DNA of 64,000 nt from Holacanthus passer (taxonomy: Eukaryota; Chordata; Actinopteri; Pomacanthidae), in assembly GCA_025331565.1 (NCBI GenBank), contig JAFREQ010000062.1:62001-126000 (forward strand), read 5' to 3'. Shown piece after piece: positions 1 through 12,135 of this stretch. A program made the translations under genes and the position numbers. Positions within the stretch are counted from its first letter, which is position 1, and every line of letters starts with the position of its first letter. The notes under the pieces are model-generated. The model had not been told where the DNA came from. It was given only the letters and a program-made list of their open reading frames with translations, and searched no databases.

Positions 1-23
1 TCATGTCTCTCTCTCTTTCTCAG

Positions 24-75
24 GACAACAGACAGCAGGCTCGCTCGTCCATGTCGTCGCAGCAGCAGGACGGAG
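24..75 (+). other. fhip1a: 5' leader exon of fhip1a with an upstream ORF
   Basis: A pyrimidine-rich tract and AG end at 23, and a GTGGGT donor starts at 76, so 24-75 looks like a non-coding leader exon. It splices to an acceptor at 319 that opens the exon holding the main ATG at 448. An ATG at 51 reads through the junction and stops after 20 codons at a TGA near 355, upstream of the main start. The exon may belong to a longer leader that begins before the window. Confidence 0.55.
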
Positions 76-447
76 GTGGGTAAACTGTATCTTATATTTC
101 TTGGAGAGCTCCAATGGGAATTCATGGAATGTCCTGGAACGCCCAGGGTGGGACTCGGACGCGTTCCCATTTTTCCTGTTTGCTTGTTGCCGCTGACGAC
201 ATTTGCTTCCTCTTCCGGCCTTGGCTCCTGTTTTTGGACACAAGCAGAGACATACAGAGAAAGAGAAATCAGCTCTCTGTTGTGAGTGAACTGTATCTCT
301 GTGTGTCCACCTCCTGCAGGCCAGCAGCTGCCCACCGGGCCCAGGGACAGAGCCTGATCCTGGGCTGACAGCACCAGCTAATGCCCCCCTGACCTCCACC
401 TCCACACCGGGCTGGAACATGCTATAGCCACCTGACCGCCGAGCACA

Positions 448-739
448 ATGATGGCCTCGGTGCTTGTCGGGGGCAGCCGGAAGAAGTCTCTCACCCTGAG
501 AGGGGTGGACCCCGAGACCTGTATGATTGTTTTTAAGAACCACTGGGCTCAGGTAATCAACTCGTCATCTAACCATCCTCCAACTTCCTCTGTAGTCATC
601 TCTTTATCAGTTAATCAATCGATCAACTAATCAATCACTTCTCAGAAAAACTTTTCACTTTTCTGTTCTCGCTGCTCAGTATCTCTTCTCTCCCTCAATC
701 TCTTCAGTCTGTCCTATTTTCCTCATAATGGTTGGCAGA

Positions 740-813
<74 letters not shown>

Positions 814-3800
814 GACCCAGACTTTGGCCCTTAAACACAGGATCCATTTAGAACAAACCTCTCTACACCCGCCAAGAAAACCCACACACTCACTCTGTCT
901 GTGTGTGTGTATGTGTGCAAGTGTATTGTGTATATGTGTGTTTGTGTGTGTGGTCCTGTGTGAGGTCAAAGGTTAACACAAGTCCAGACAGTGAATTACA
1001 TTCTTCTCTCTCTCTCTTTTCATTCATGTATTCTTCCCTCGCTCACCCAGCACAGCAATCTGTCGTCTGCTGCAGCTTAAATTTCTTGTACTGATTATTG
1101 TTTACAAAAGCAAATTCAGAGGGAATTTAAGAGCTGCAAAATCAAAAATGACAGTTTTACATAAACCAAATTAATAAAACCCTACAAATGTTGTTCATTT
1201 CAGGTGATTTCAAACAATTTAAACAAACTGTGGAGAAACACAGGTGATGTGACGTCTCTGAAAGGAACATTCACTGTTATTGACGTCATCATTTATTCAC
1301 CAAAGCTGTTTCCATTGCACTTTTTTTGCATTTCACTTTTCCACCTCAGCCAAGTGTGAAACATTTTTTCTGCAATCTTTCTTTCTTTCTGGCGTTTCCA
1401 CCTCATTTCATGTGCAAATTGAAAAAAACAGGTGGATGAATTGGCACTTCATATTGAACTTGTCTCCGATGTCCTTCATTCTGCAGGTGGTGAAGATCCT
1501 GGAGAAACACGAGCCGGGTCGCAGTGGCACCGGCGCACTGAGCTTCCTCTCCGGTCACGCTCAGAGTGGCAGCAGCTCCGGAACTTTACGCCTCGGTCCC
1601 ATCCCGGCCGACGAGGCCAGCGCCGTCCAGAACTACGTGGAACACATGCTCTTCCTGCTGATGGAGGAAGAGGCGGGGCAAGGTAGGAGAACAAAGAAAA
1701 CATGTCATCATGCCACCGTGTTGATTCGTATTTGGTCTCACGCCTGTTCTGCACTGACACCAGGAGGAGCGATGGGTCCAATCCTGGAGTTTGTGGTTCT
1801 GGAGGGAGTGATGGAGAGGCTGTTTCTGTGGAGCCTGAGGAGACAGTTTACTGAAGACATGAAGCTGGAGCAGCTCAGGATGTACCAGATGCTTCTGTCT
1901 CAGGCCAAACAGCCTCTTCTGCACCATAAACCAGTTCTGCGGCCGCTCATGATGCTGCTGGCCTCCTGCGCCGGAGCTGGAACCGGTGAGTTGGACAAAT
2001 CGTCAAAAGAATCATTTGATGTTCTGGGAAATGCATTTATTGACTTTCTGACTGAGTGTTAGAGGACAAGGCAGATATCACTGTCATCTCTGTCCATTAA
2101 ATATGATGATAGCTTAGCTTAGCACAAAGACTGGAAATGAGTGAGAAACTCTGGCTCTGTCTGTTTTATCAGATCTATTTAATCTGTACAAAACCAAAGT
2201 GTAGAAATGACTCTTTTAAAGGTGCTTTGTCTTTACTCACTGTTGCTCAGAGTCATCAACCAAGTCCCAAATAAAAGCCCTTCATATAGTTAAGCAAATT
2301 TAAAACTATCCAATCAACCAATTTAGAAACCTGTCGACCAGCACGTTGGCTTGTACTGTGTTGTGTGGAACTGTGGAGCAGCGTCAGGCTTCAGGTTTTT
2401 GGCAAAACTTTGTATTTTGTCAAGTACTTTGTACTTGTATTCTCAGATCCTTCAGTAACACATGAAGGCTCGTTTCTCCTTTTGCAACTTTTGCGACTGA
2501 AGTCAGAACACTGGAGCTGGTTGAGCTGTGTAATGACATCTAATTGGTTTTACGTGGTATCACATGCTGCAGGTGTAGCTGGTAAGATGTTTAAACAGTT
2601 GCCTGGGTAGTTAATCACCTGTGTCGCCCCCCTCCAGACAGCGGTGGCGTGGTGGAGGCGGAGCTTGTCCTCCTGTTGAACCAGCTTTGTGTGGCTTTGG
2701 TCAAAGATCCCTCAGTGCTGGAACTGTTCTTCCACACCAGCGAGGACCAGGGAGCCGCCAACTTCCTGCTCTTCTCCCTGCTCATACCATACACACACAG
2801 GTACACACACACACAGGTACACACACACACACAGTATGAATATGAGTGCACAAAATCATGACCTTCATCATCTGTCCCTCAGACAGGGTTTGGTCGGTCA
2901 GCAGGCCAGAGACGCTCTGCTGCTCATCATGTCTCTGTCGGCCTCTGATCCTCGAGTGGCTCAGCACATCGCAGAGAACACATACTTCTGTCCTGTAAGT
3001 GCTCACATACACAAACTGATACTAACCAAGACGACCGAGGAGGCGACGCCTCTGCTCGTTGGCACTTGTTTCATGGTCATCTTATGTCTGCCAGGGCAGC
3101 TACTAGTCTTGGAAATGTCAAGGATTTATTCAGGATCAGCGTCACTCACCAGTGACATTCTGCTGTCTTTGACTCTTTGCATGGTTAAAACACATGACAG
3201 GAAGTGAACATAGTGCTGTTAATGTAAAACTTTGGAAGAAACAAGAACATTCTTAAAAAAGACGATATTTTTTTTCTTAACCTGTTTCACAACTTCTGAA
3301 AATTATCTGAAGATTAGCTACTGCTTTTACTGATGTGGCATCAGCTTTAAGTTAAATACATGTGAGTTATGTCACTCAGATTAGTTAAAGCAGCCTTTCA
3401 CTGAGCTGAACTTTAATCTCTACATACCCTCCGAATCTGTGCAAAGTAAAAAAGGCATGTATGTGTTTACAGGTAAAAAAGTAAAACTTCTCCTCCTAAA
3501 AAGTAAATGTACTGCTGGAGGTTAACAGAATGAAAAGGCATTTTAAGAATCGACTCTTTGATGCAGATTTGTTTTTATGAATGAGACGGCTGTTGAAATG
3601 AGTATGTGAGTATGTGGCGTTCTGGTGCAGCTCCATTCATCTCCCCTCTGCATTGTAATCTCATTATCACAAGTTATGTAATAAACTAATGAGCTCATAC
3701 TGCTTCCTCAGTGTTAGAGAGAGAGAGAGAGAGAGAGAGAGAAAACAAGGGGAGGAAGAGAGGAAAATGAGGAAGAAGGAAAAGCAACTGGGGAATGTAA

Positions 3801-3992
3801 TATTATTATTGTTGTTGTGCCAAATGCATGAATTCACTTATAAACATACATCTTAGTTTAATATGTTTGCATGACAAAATAATACCAAATGTAATTGAAA
3901 TCTACACTTGCTGTTCCGGCCATGTTGCCTCCATCACTATTCTGCTTCTACTGTTTGTGTGTGTGTGTGAAAGGGCGAGCAAAGACACTTAA

Positions 3993-4041
<49 letters not shown>

Positions 4042-5168
4042 AGATTTAAGCCCATGTAACCACACTCTGACCTCAATCTTTATGCAGAGAGCAGATTAGT
4101 AAACCAGCGTGAGATTGGCTCGTACACAGAGAGGGATTAGTAAGTCTGCACGTGATTGGACAATTGCCTGATTGTTAACGAGACTCAAGACTGCTGCTGA
4201 TATTGTTGTTGTTTTCTCTTCTCTTTCGCTCTCCTCTGTTATTAACAGAACAGTTCTGCATTTTGGGGAATACACTGAAGCTAACATCTGGTTAGCTTAG
4301 CTTAGCATAAAGACTGGAAACAGGTGGAAACAGTTAGCCTGGCTCTGTCCAGAGGAAACAAAATCCACCAAGCAGCCTCTCCGAAGCTCAGTAATCTGCA
4401 CTGGAATTTAACTGACTCAAAAGCGTGTGTGTGTTCACAGGTGTTGGCCACAGGTCTGTCTGGTCTGTACTCGTCTCTTCCAGCCAGGCTGCAGGTTTAC
4501 AGTGAAGACTGGCACTGTCTGGACCAGGCCGACTGGCAGCAGGTGAGCTCGACAGCCACACAGTGAATGAAATGACAGCATGAAACCAAGTCCAGCTGAG
4601 GCTGATGGGAATATGATTAGTTCTGCAGGTGTTTGGTCGTGAAACAAATTTGAATTTTGACTTGATGGTGAAAGATGAAAAGTGGGATCAAAGTTATTAC
4701 AATTCAACCTGAGGGAAACATGAATGTCTGAACCCAATTTCATAACAATCCATCGGGCAGATGTTGAGAGATCAAAACTACAAATGTAAACTAATGCTGG
4801 TGCTACAGGAAAAGGCATCATCAGTCAGAACAGCTGTAGAAAAGCTGTAGAAAAATAATCGATCTGATGATGTTGAGATATTTAATTCTGGACCACAGTA
4901 GTGGACGAGCATTGGTAACAAAGGAATGTGCAAAATAATGGATCTAATTGGATCAAATTATTGGTAAACTTATGTGATTTAACTGAGTAAATCTGTGAAC
5001 GAATAAAACAAATAAACTAATGCATTAACAGATCCATGAAAGGCTGATTGACTGTCCGAATGAATGAATGAACAATTGATGATGTCACCTCTCACCTGGT
5101 CAACAGGTGCCGGCTCTCGTCCACTTCCTGCACTCACTGGACTTCTGTAGTGCTGTGACCAGGGTAAT

Positions 5169-5251
<83 letters not shown>

Positions 5252-8200
5252 GAATGGTGTTACAGCCACCTCTGTCTCTCTGTATTTGTCTCTCTCAGGT
5301 TGCTCATCCTTCCATCCGGTCTCAGTTGCTGGGTTACATCTATAACGGCTTCCTGGTTCCTGTGCTGGCTCCTGCTCTGCACAAGGTATCAACCCTCACA
5401 ACTACTGGTTTCTGTATTTCCTGTTGTCCTGTGTTGCTCATACTGAGAGGGGGTTTGAGAAGGCTTTGTGCTGGGTCAAATTGCAGCAGACAGGAAACTG
5501 ACCTCCACATCTCAAATGTTGGTGTGTGTGTAGCTGACGGTGGAGGAGGTGATGACCACCACGGCGTACCTGGATCTGTTCCTGCGCTCCATCCCTGAGC
5601 CCGCCCTCCTCCAGACCTTCCTGTCCTTCATCCTGCTGCACACACATGACAACGTGCACATCCTGGACACGCTGGTCAGCAGGGTCAACACACCTTTCCA
5701 GGTAACACACTGAAGCACAATTCACTGTTTGGTCATCTGTGACTCTTTGTCTTGACCTTCAACTGTTTGTGTGCCCATCAGTTGGGTACGGTGTCACTAG
5801 CTCTGTTCAGGACTCTGATTGGTCTCTTCTGTGAAGACGTCATGCTGCAGCTGGTGTTCAGGTCAGTCAGATTCACTGCCAAAGGCCGGTTTATCCTTGA
5901 GAAGAACTGGTTCGTACGATTAATTGTCCGATAAGTGTCTTCCGGCCGTGGTTGGGATGTGTGCTGGGACTGAGCAGTGTCTGTGTGTCCTCAGGTATCT
6001 TATTCCCTGCAGTCACCTGAGCAGGAGGCAGCGCTGCTCCCTAAAGCAGAGGGACTGTTACTCCTCTGGTGCTGCCTCCTTCCTGCTCCTCATGCCCTCC
6101 TGGTGTCCTGGGAACCTCCACAACACTAACACACACTCAGAGCACATCCACTGGCCCAAAGGAGCAGGTCAGTACAACCAACACTCACACAACACATGTG
6201 AATACTCCCTCAGATGTCTTTATGCTAATTACATTTCTCTGTCTGTGTCAGATCTGTCAGTATCAGACAGCGTTGGTTACTGTCGTGGTTCAGACTTTCT
6301 GATGGATGTAAACTATCTCCACTACCTCTGGGATGCCCGCCAGGCCATCTCCACCTCCCACAGGTCAGTCTCAACTTTATGTTAACTTTATGTTTATGTT
6401 ATCTTTGTGATGTTCTACATTTCATGGGAATCCATTCAATTGTTATGTAATGTTATGTCATGTGAACCTCTTGGTGGAATTAGAGGATAAATCAGGAGAT
6501 TACAAAAGGGGAAATTTAACCCATTCTAAGTAATAAGAGCAGTGAGCAGCCACTATGTATCGCCTGGGGACCAACTCCAGTTCTAAGCCAGTGCTTTGGT
6601 CACTGAGAGAAAAATTAACCTAGCTTACATGGTTTTGATGGTGGGGGAAACCGAAGCACCCAGAGGAAACCCATGTAAACCCAGAGAGAACATGCAAACT
6701 CTGAAGAGCGCTGTCTTGGCAGGCAGTTGATTATTAAGCGATTATTATTTCATCATATTTCACTTCTGATGGCTTTTGTTTTCCTGCAGGGCATGTCGGC
6801 TGTGGTCGGCTCCATATGACGGGATCAACCCTTCGTCTCAAGAATACCGATCTGACACGCCAGGGGACAACATAGAAGATGAGGAGGAGTTCGTACTGCG
6901 AGACAAGAGTGACTCCATCTGCTCTTTGGTCGTCACTCCTCCCCCCCTGGCCCTCTCCCCCACCCCGTCCTCCTCAGACACCGTCTCCACAGGGCACCAG
7001 GCAGGAAGAGCCAGCTCAGCCCTGGAGCTGGAGTGGGATGACATTTTTGCAGATGATGATCCCTCTTTTTCAGGGGTGCTAAACATGACACTAGCAAATG
7101 GCAGCGCGGCTATGGAGGTTGACAGGTGCACTTCCACACATGCACCTCCCCCTCTACCTCCTCGACACATCCAGGAGATGCGACGCACTGCGACCAAGCT
7201 GGTGCATGGCTCATATGTAGAAGAATCCGAGTTTCAGGACGATGTGCTGGTCTACGATCTTGTTGCCCAGAAAGACACAAAGGCAGCCATTTTGGAGCGA
7301 ATCATGGCAGCAAATCGACGGGCACACGGAAGCATCTCAAATGGCCCACGAGTGTCAACAGCAGCGACAACAACAATAACAACAATGTTAACAACAACAG
7401 GGAAGACGGTGATGCAAACAGTTAACAGCATAATGTCAACAAGGAGGAGGAGCGACGATGGAGGCAAAGAGGACAGAAGATCGAGTGAGGACTATGGGAA
7501 AGAGGTGAGAAGGAAGAGTGAGGACTCTTTAAAGGAGATGTGGAGAAGGAAGGAGGAAGGAGAAGATGAAATAAAGAGGACAGACGTTCAAGGAGATCCA
7601 AAGGGACGTCAGTTCATCACCAATGGTTTTAATGCTAAGAATCACATCATCAACGAATGTGATGATACGGATGAAGATGACAAGCTGTTTAAGCAAAACT
7701 GCTACCAGAGTGACTTCAAAACTACTATTCATCACATGCACACACACCACAACACACAACGTCCCATGCCATGTTTAGTGACAAATGGCCATTCTGAATT
7801 TGAGCCACCAGACTCTTTGGCATGTGCAATTGATGCCAAGTCTCCAAGTCTGCTTGGTCATAATGTCAGGAGTAATGATGACTTCCTGTCCCGATACCAC
7901 GAGCTCATGCTGTCTTTGGGTGTGGAGCCCGACTGTGATGACATCATGGACGACATCAGCACATTCAGGAAACAAGTCCGATTGCTGAGGCAAAAACTGG
8001 AAGAGGAGGAAGAAGGACTTGGTGAAGAATTTGCTTTTAGCTCCTCGTGGAATGACAGAGAGGAGGAGGGAGAGGAGGAGGCGATGGAAGAGGAGGAGGT
8101 GGGAGGAGACGAGACGAGATGCAGCAGTAAGGACGGCAACGGGAGGCATGGAGTTCCCTTTACAGGTCTGTGTTCTTAAGCACAAGTGAATTCGATGTTG

Positions 8201-9394
8201 AAGTGAATAAAGAAGCTTCCTGAAGTAGAAAACATTCATTAGAAAAATTGAAAGTGGTTTCATGGTTGTGTAACTAGTGTCTCCGTATATTCTCTCTGTC
8301 ACACACATTAACCTGTAGTTTCCCATGATGCCTCAGGTCCATTCATCAGCGTCCTGTTGTCCCGGCTGGAAAACCTCCTGGAAAACTCCATCGCTGTGAA
8401 CTTGCTGGTGACGGGCATCCTGGCCCAGCTGGTGTCGTACCCCCAACCTCTCCTGAAATCCTTCCTGCTCGGCACAGACACACACAACCAGTCCAACGTA
8501 CGAACGCTGTACCAGGTAACATCCACACACATGTTGTTTTATTGATTATTCCATTATTTCAGCCGCCTGAGTCATAATACTAGCTTTTATTCCTGTGCAT
8601 GTCTGTGTGTGTATCTGTAGGTGTTAGTGTCGGTGCATGCTCAGATAGAGCGCTACGTGGCGGCCAGACCGGACTATCCTGCCCTGGTCACTCAGGCCTG
8701 GAGATTCTTGTTAGCTAAAGACCAAGACAGCAAGTTTAGAGGTAAATGAAGACACATCAACACATATGAAACCTGCCACAGCTGGAGGTTTTAATGCCTG
8801 AAGCTACAGTTGCAGGAAAGAAAACTGCACCAGTTTGCCTTGAGCCAAGTAGCTGCAGTAATTGCACTACAAGAAATTAGTAGGAGTAGCAGGAGTTACA
8901 GCAGCATCATTAATATGTTTACTATGGGAAATGCTAAGCTATGTAGCTGTTGGCTAACATCAAGTGTTGCTTGTTTTGTGGCATTCATGATGTACTTAAC
9001 ATCATAAAGTGCTGTATGAAGTAGGCGTGAGTTTCAAATCCATCGTCGCAAGTGTGGACGGAGGGAATTTCAGACACTGATGATCTAACAAGCGCTTTGT
9101 CTGAAGCGTAGTGATGCCTTCACAATCACAATTTCTAATCACAGTGTAACATGTGTCTCAGAGAGCCTCCAGTCTCAGGGCGGAGACCTCATCCTGGATC
9201 CATCTCTTCCGAACGGCTCTGTGAGGAACGCTCTGGCTTTGCCTCCTCTCGGGGTCCTGCCACCCTGCCCTCCCATCCCCCCCCAGGCCAAGAGCCGCGT
9301 GTTCGCCATCATCCTGTTCGCCGAGTTCCTCAAAGAGCTGGCCGCCATCGCCCAGGAGCACAGTATCGCACTGGACTGCTCTGCTGAGGAGTAA
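448..9394 (+). CDS. fhip1a: FHIP1A: FTS- and Hook-interacting protein 1A, complete CDS
   Basis: Sixteen coding exons join in phase to 1161 codons: 448-552, 1487-1682, 1764-1985, 2638-2800, 2883-2994, 4441-4542, 5107-5163, 5299-5385, 5534-5701, 5782-5861, 5995-6167, 6252-6363, 6790-8165, 8337-8515, 8621-8741, 9162-9394 (stop TAA). The N-terminal part (about residues 15-530) carries FHIP1A-type stretches such as GVDPETCMIVFKNHWAQ, FFHTSEDQGAANF and YIYNGFLVPVLAPALHK. Residues about 526-984 come from one 1376-bp exon that is acidic and low in complexity. Residues 985-1161 are the conserved C-terminal FHIP region (from PFISVLLSRLENLLENS to AEFLKELAAIAQEHS). Family knowledge: FHIP proteins join FTS and Hook to link dynein to endosomal cargo. 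FHIP1B was considered but the exact motifs and the gab1 neighbour favour 1A. The human protein is about 1040 residues, so this one is somewhat longer, mainly through the large exon. Confidence 0.93.
742..809. repeat. (GT)n microsatellite, fhip1a intron
   Basis: An almost pure GT dinucleotide run of about 68 bases in the intron after the first coding exon. It creates artificial open frames of Val-Cys or Thr-His repeats that are not genes. Confidence 0.95.
2100..2225 (+). repeat. Dispersed teleost repeat fragment (AAAGACTGGAAA family)
   Basis: The segment around TTAGCTTAGCACAAAGACTGG, followed by a 'tctggctctgtc' stretch, closely matches 4285-4400 and 35405-35560 in this window. I recognise this as a widely dispersed fish repeat; class unknown. 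Confidence 0.6.
3716..3742. repeat. (GA)n microsatellite
   Basis: Pure GA run in an fhip1a intron. Confidence 0.9.
3999..4040. repeat. (GT)n microsatellite
   Basis: Pure GT run in the same fhip1a intron as the GA run. Confidence 0.95.
4270..4400 (+). repeat. Dispersed teleost repeat, second copy
   Basis: Contains TTAGCTTAGCTTAGCATAAA, then 'gactggaaacagg' and 'ctggctctgtcc', matching the copies near 2110 and 35410. It lies about 40 bases upstream of an fhip1a exon acceptor. Confidence 0.65.
4565..4830 (+). repeat. Dispersed teleost repeat (CATGAATGTCTG family)
   Basis: Contains 'gctgatgggaatatgattag', 'gggaaacatgaatgtctg' and 'aacaatccatcgggcagatg'. The 'catgaatgtctg ... caatccat ... gttgag' portion recurs at 28140-28340. 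This is a common fish repeat; its transposon class is not clear to me. Confidence 0.6.
5170..5249. repeat. (CA)n microsatellite next to an exon
   Basis: About 80 bases of pure CA beginning six bases after the donor of the 5107-5163 fhip1a exon, and ending about 50 bases before the next exon. Confidence 0.95.
6535..6720 (+). repeat. Dispersed repeat fragment in fhip1a intron
   Basis: The stretch 'ggtgggggaaaccgaagcac ... ccagagggaacccatgtaaa'-like sequence followed by 'agagaacatgcaaactctg' is a very common vertebrate/fish interspersed motif. It appears as a decayed fragment here. Class not assigned. Confidence 0.5.
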
Positions 9395-11904
9395 GTGGAG
9401 TGTCTTGATGCAAACCACAAGTTCAGTGGTGCAAATCTGCCTCAGTAGTTTCTGTTGATGCAACGTATCCAGCTTAGTGGCCACCGGCAGACGACTGAGG
9501 GCTTCTGAAAGGACAAGCACAAAACATGCACGTACATTACACACTGAGCTGTAATGCAACATATGTGAGTAATTAATGCAGATATTGTAATGAAATATTG
9601 TTTTTATGCGTAAATGTGTGTTCACACTATGTTTATGTTCCTGGCAGCACTTGAATATTTGGATGTTTTCCCTGTGTGAATATGGACAATATTTAAAATG
9701 CAGACAAAAATGAAGGAGATTATTTTGATCAGTGTTTTCTATGTATTTGTGGGACTGGTGCAAATAGTTTTATATGCTGTCTTCTGAAATCTTTGCACAA
9801 CTAGTTGATGTAGAAAGAATGAATACAGTTTGGAGTTTTATGACAGACTTTGGAAACTCAATGCATAAACTGCTAAAAATAAAACGACATTAAAGTGACT
9901 TTTCATAGACTTAACAGTTATTACATTTATAAACAACCACAACTGGATTTCAAAATTAAAGTCATGACTTATTTAAAAGCAAACCAGATCACATTCAAAA
10001 TATTACTACTACATTAACACCTGCGCTACGACCAAGTGATGGAAGTTTTCATTCACATTTGGAAATAATACACTGCAGGCAGTCGTTAGTTTAACGTCTA
10101 CAAACCAAACCAAACTGAATGTGTGTTTGTCAGAGAAGCTTTTCACTTATGCATCTTTCATTTGTTCCTCATGTTGTGTTATTGTGCATCTATAGAAATC
10201 GAGCTTATCAAAGCACATTGTTCCACATGTCTAGTAACTGTTTACTTGTTGTCTTACTGCTACAGCTGAAACTGTCTTTACTGTGGATTTTAAATCCTAA
10301 TGCTGAAAATGAAAAAGATAACTGACAAATTGTGAATCTGAATGAAAAGGCGAAGAGCCTCTGTGATCCGTTTGTTTTGTAATGTTTTCCTCATGTGTCT
10401 TGATGTGCACACAGAGTAATGACAAAGCCTTACTTTAACCTACACAGAGATTTTAGTGCAAGAAACCAAGATGCAAACAAAGATCTATCTTAAGTCTTAT
10501 GCAAATATCAGATCTGGATTTATCTCATCTGCACCTCTATCAATGTGCATTTTATTGTTTTCAATGTCAAGTGATTTTTATTGACAGATTTCTTTAACTT
10601 TTCTCATTTTTCACCTGAAATTGAAATGAAATGATTTGCTGTCATGTTCCTATGACATTCACCTGTGCTGCGTTCATGTCAAGTGGAAAATTTGACTTCC
10701 TGCTCAGATATAATTCAACTGAATCTTCAGAAAATACTGATCCTCTCATTGTGTCTTCAATCAAATGTGAACTCAAAAAGACGTCAAAGTACCATTAGTG
10801 CTTTTGCCCACTTGATGTGAACGCAGCAAACACACAGCCAGTCTCTTCCCATAATAAGGTGGAGACATTATGGGACCAACCTGACTGAACTGTGAAGTGT
10901 GTTGCATGTTGACACTGCCACCTGCTGGTGAACCACAGCCAGGACACGTTTCTTTTACTGTTTCTGCTTTTGGAATAATTTATTGCCAAAATTACATGAA
11001 AACAATTAAACTGTTTCTGACAATCAGATTCCAGGGGTTGATCTTGCAGACTGTCAATTCTTTCCTTTCTTGTATTTGTTTATTTCTTTTAGGTTGATGA
11101 TGTCATTTAAATCAAATAGGTGATCGTATAAACAACAGCAATGGAAGGTAAACAATCACACTGATCGTCCTTGTTTGTCTTATGCAGGTATGAACTCTTA
11201 TACAATAATATATATATAAATTATAACAGAAACATAATGTGACTTGAAAGGTGCTTAAAAACTAAATTTATTATTATGATTTGACAAGTCTTTTTTCACA
11301 TTTGAATTGCATTTTAGTGCTAATCCTCATGTATGGAACACATGTATGTATTTTGCAGTACTGACGTGCAGCGGAGCATGGGTACTTCTTCCACCTCGGC
11401 CGACTCCAAAACCTGACATTAACTTTTAGTTTGCACGAGATTTTTAAACAAAATCAAACTGTAGACATCACATCTTCCATGTGTGTCCAGTTATCAAAAG
11501 AAAAAACAAACAAGTTTGTCATTATGTAGTTTTAGAATTAAGTCGATCTTGCTGTTAGCACTGAACAGGTTCTGTGGCACCAACGTGTTGCTGAGGTAAG
11601 AAGCAAAACAGTGAGCTAGCATCCTGTGTGGATGTGGAGCCTGCGCTGTGGTCGATGACTCAGTTCCTATACTGAGACTGATACTGAGAGAGACTCAGGG
11701 ACGGAAGGTGGGCCGACATGTTGAGAAATGGGGGGTGTTAAGGTCGAGAAAATGGAAAGTAGGCGAAAAGGCGCCAGAAACATAAAGAGCAAGAGGAAGG
11801 TGGTGAAGGTACAAGAACAGTAAAATATCATTGTAAGAAGTGGCATTCAGATTTCCCCTCATGAAAACCAAAGTAGTGTTCTGCATATTTTTGGTAAGTA
11901 GGAT

Positions 11905-11960
<56 letters not shown>

Positions 11961-12135
11961 GAGGAGGTTGAGTGATACTGAGAGGAGAGGAAGTACAAAG
12001 CTCATTGAGAAGAAGTGCGAGTCATAGAGGAAAAAGGAACAAAATACAGAAAATAAAAGGACACTCTACAGTCTTGCAGATGATCATCCACCATCTTTCA
12101 AAATATATTTGCTAGACAGAAGTGAATTCGTCACC
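9395..12135. other. fhip1a 3' UTR and intergenic region
   Basis: Downstream of the fhip1a stop an AATAAA at 9878-9883 is a plausible polyadenylation signal. The rest is AT-rich single-copy-looking sequence with no supported gene. A GA-rich tract (about 11910-11956) lies shortly before the next gene's first exon. Confidence 0.6.

Noticed and set aside
676..976. Open frames of Thr-His or Val-Cys repeats on both strands
   Set aside because: They are translations of the GT microsatellite; the same applies to frames at 4979-5392, 31498-31808, 39036-39329 and 42192-42794.
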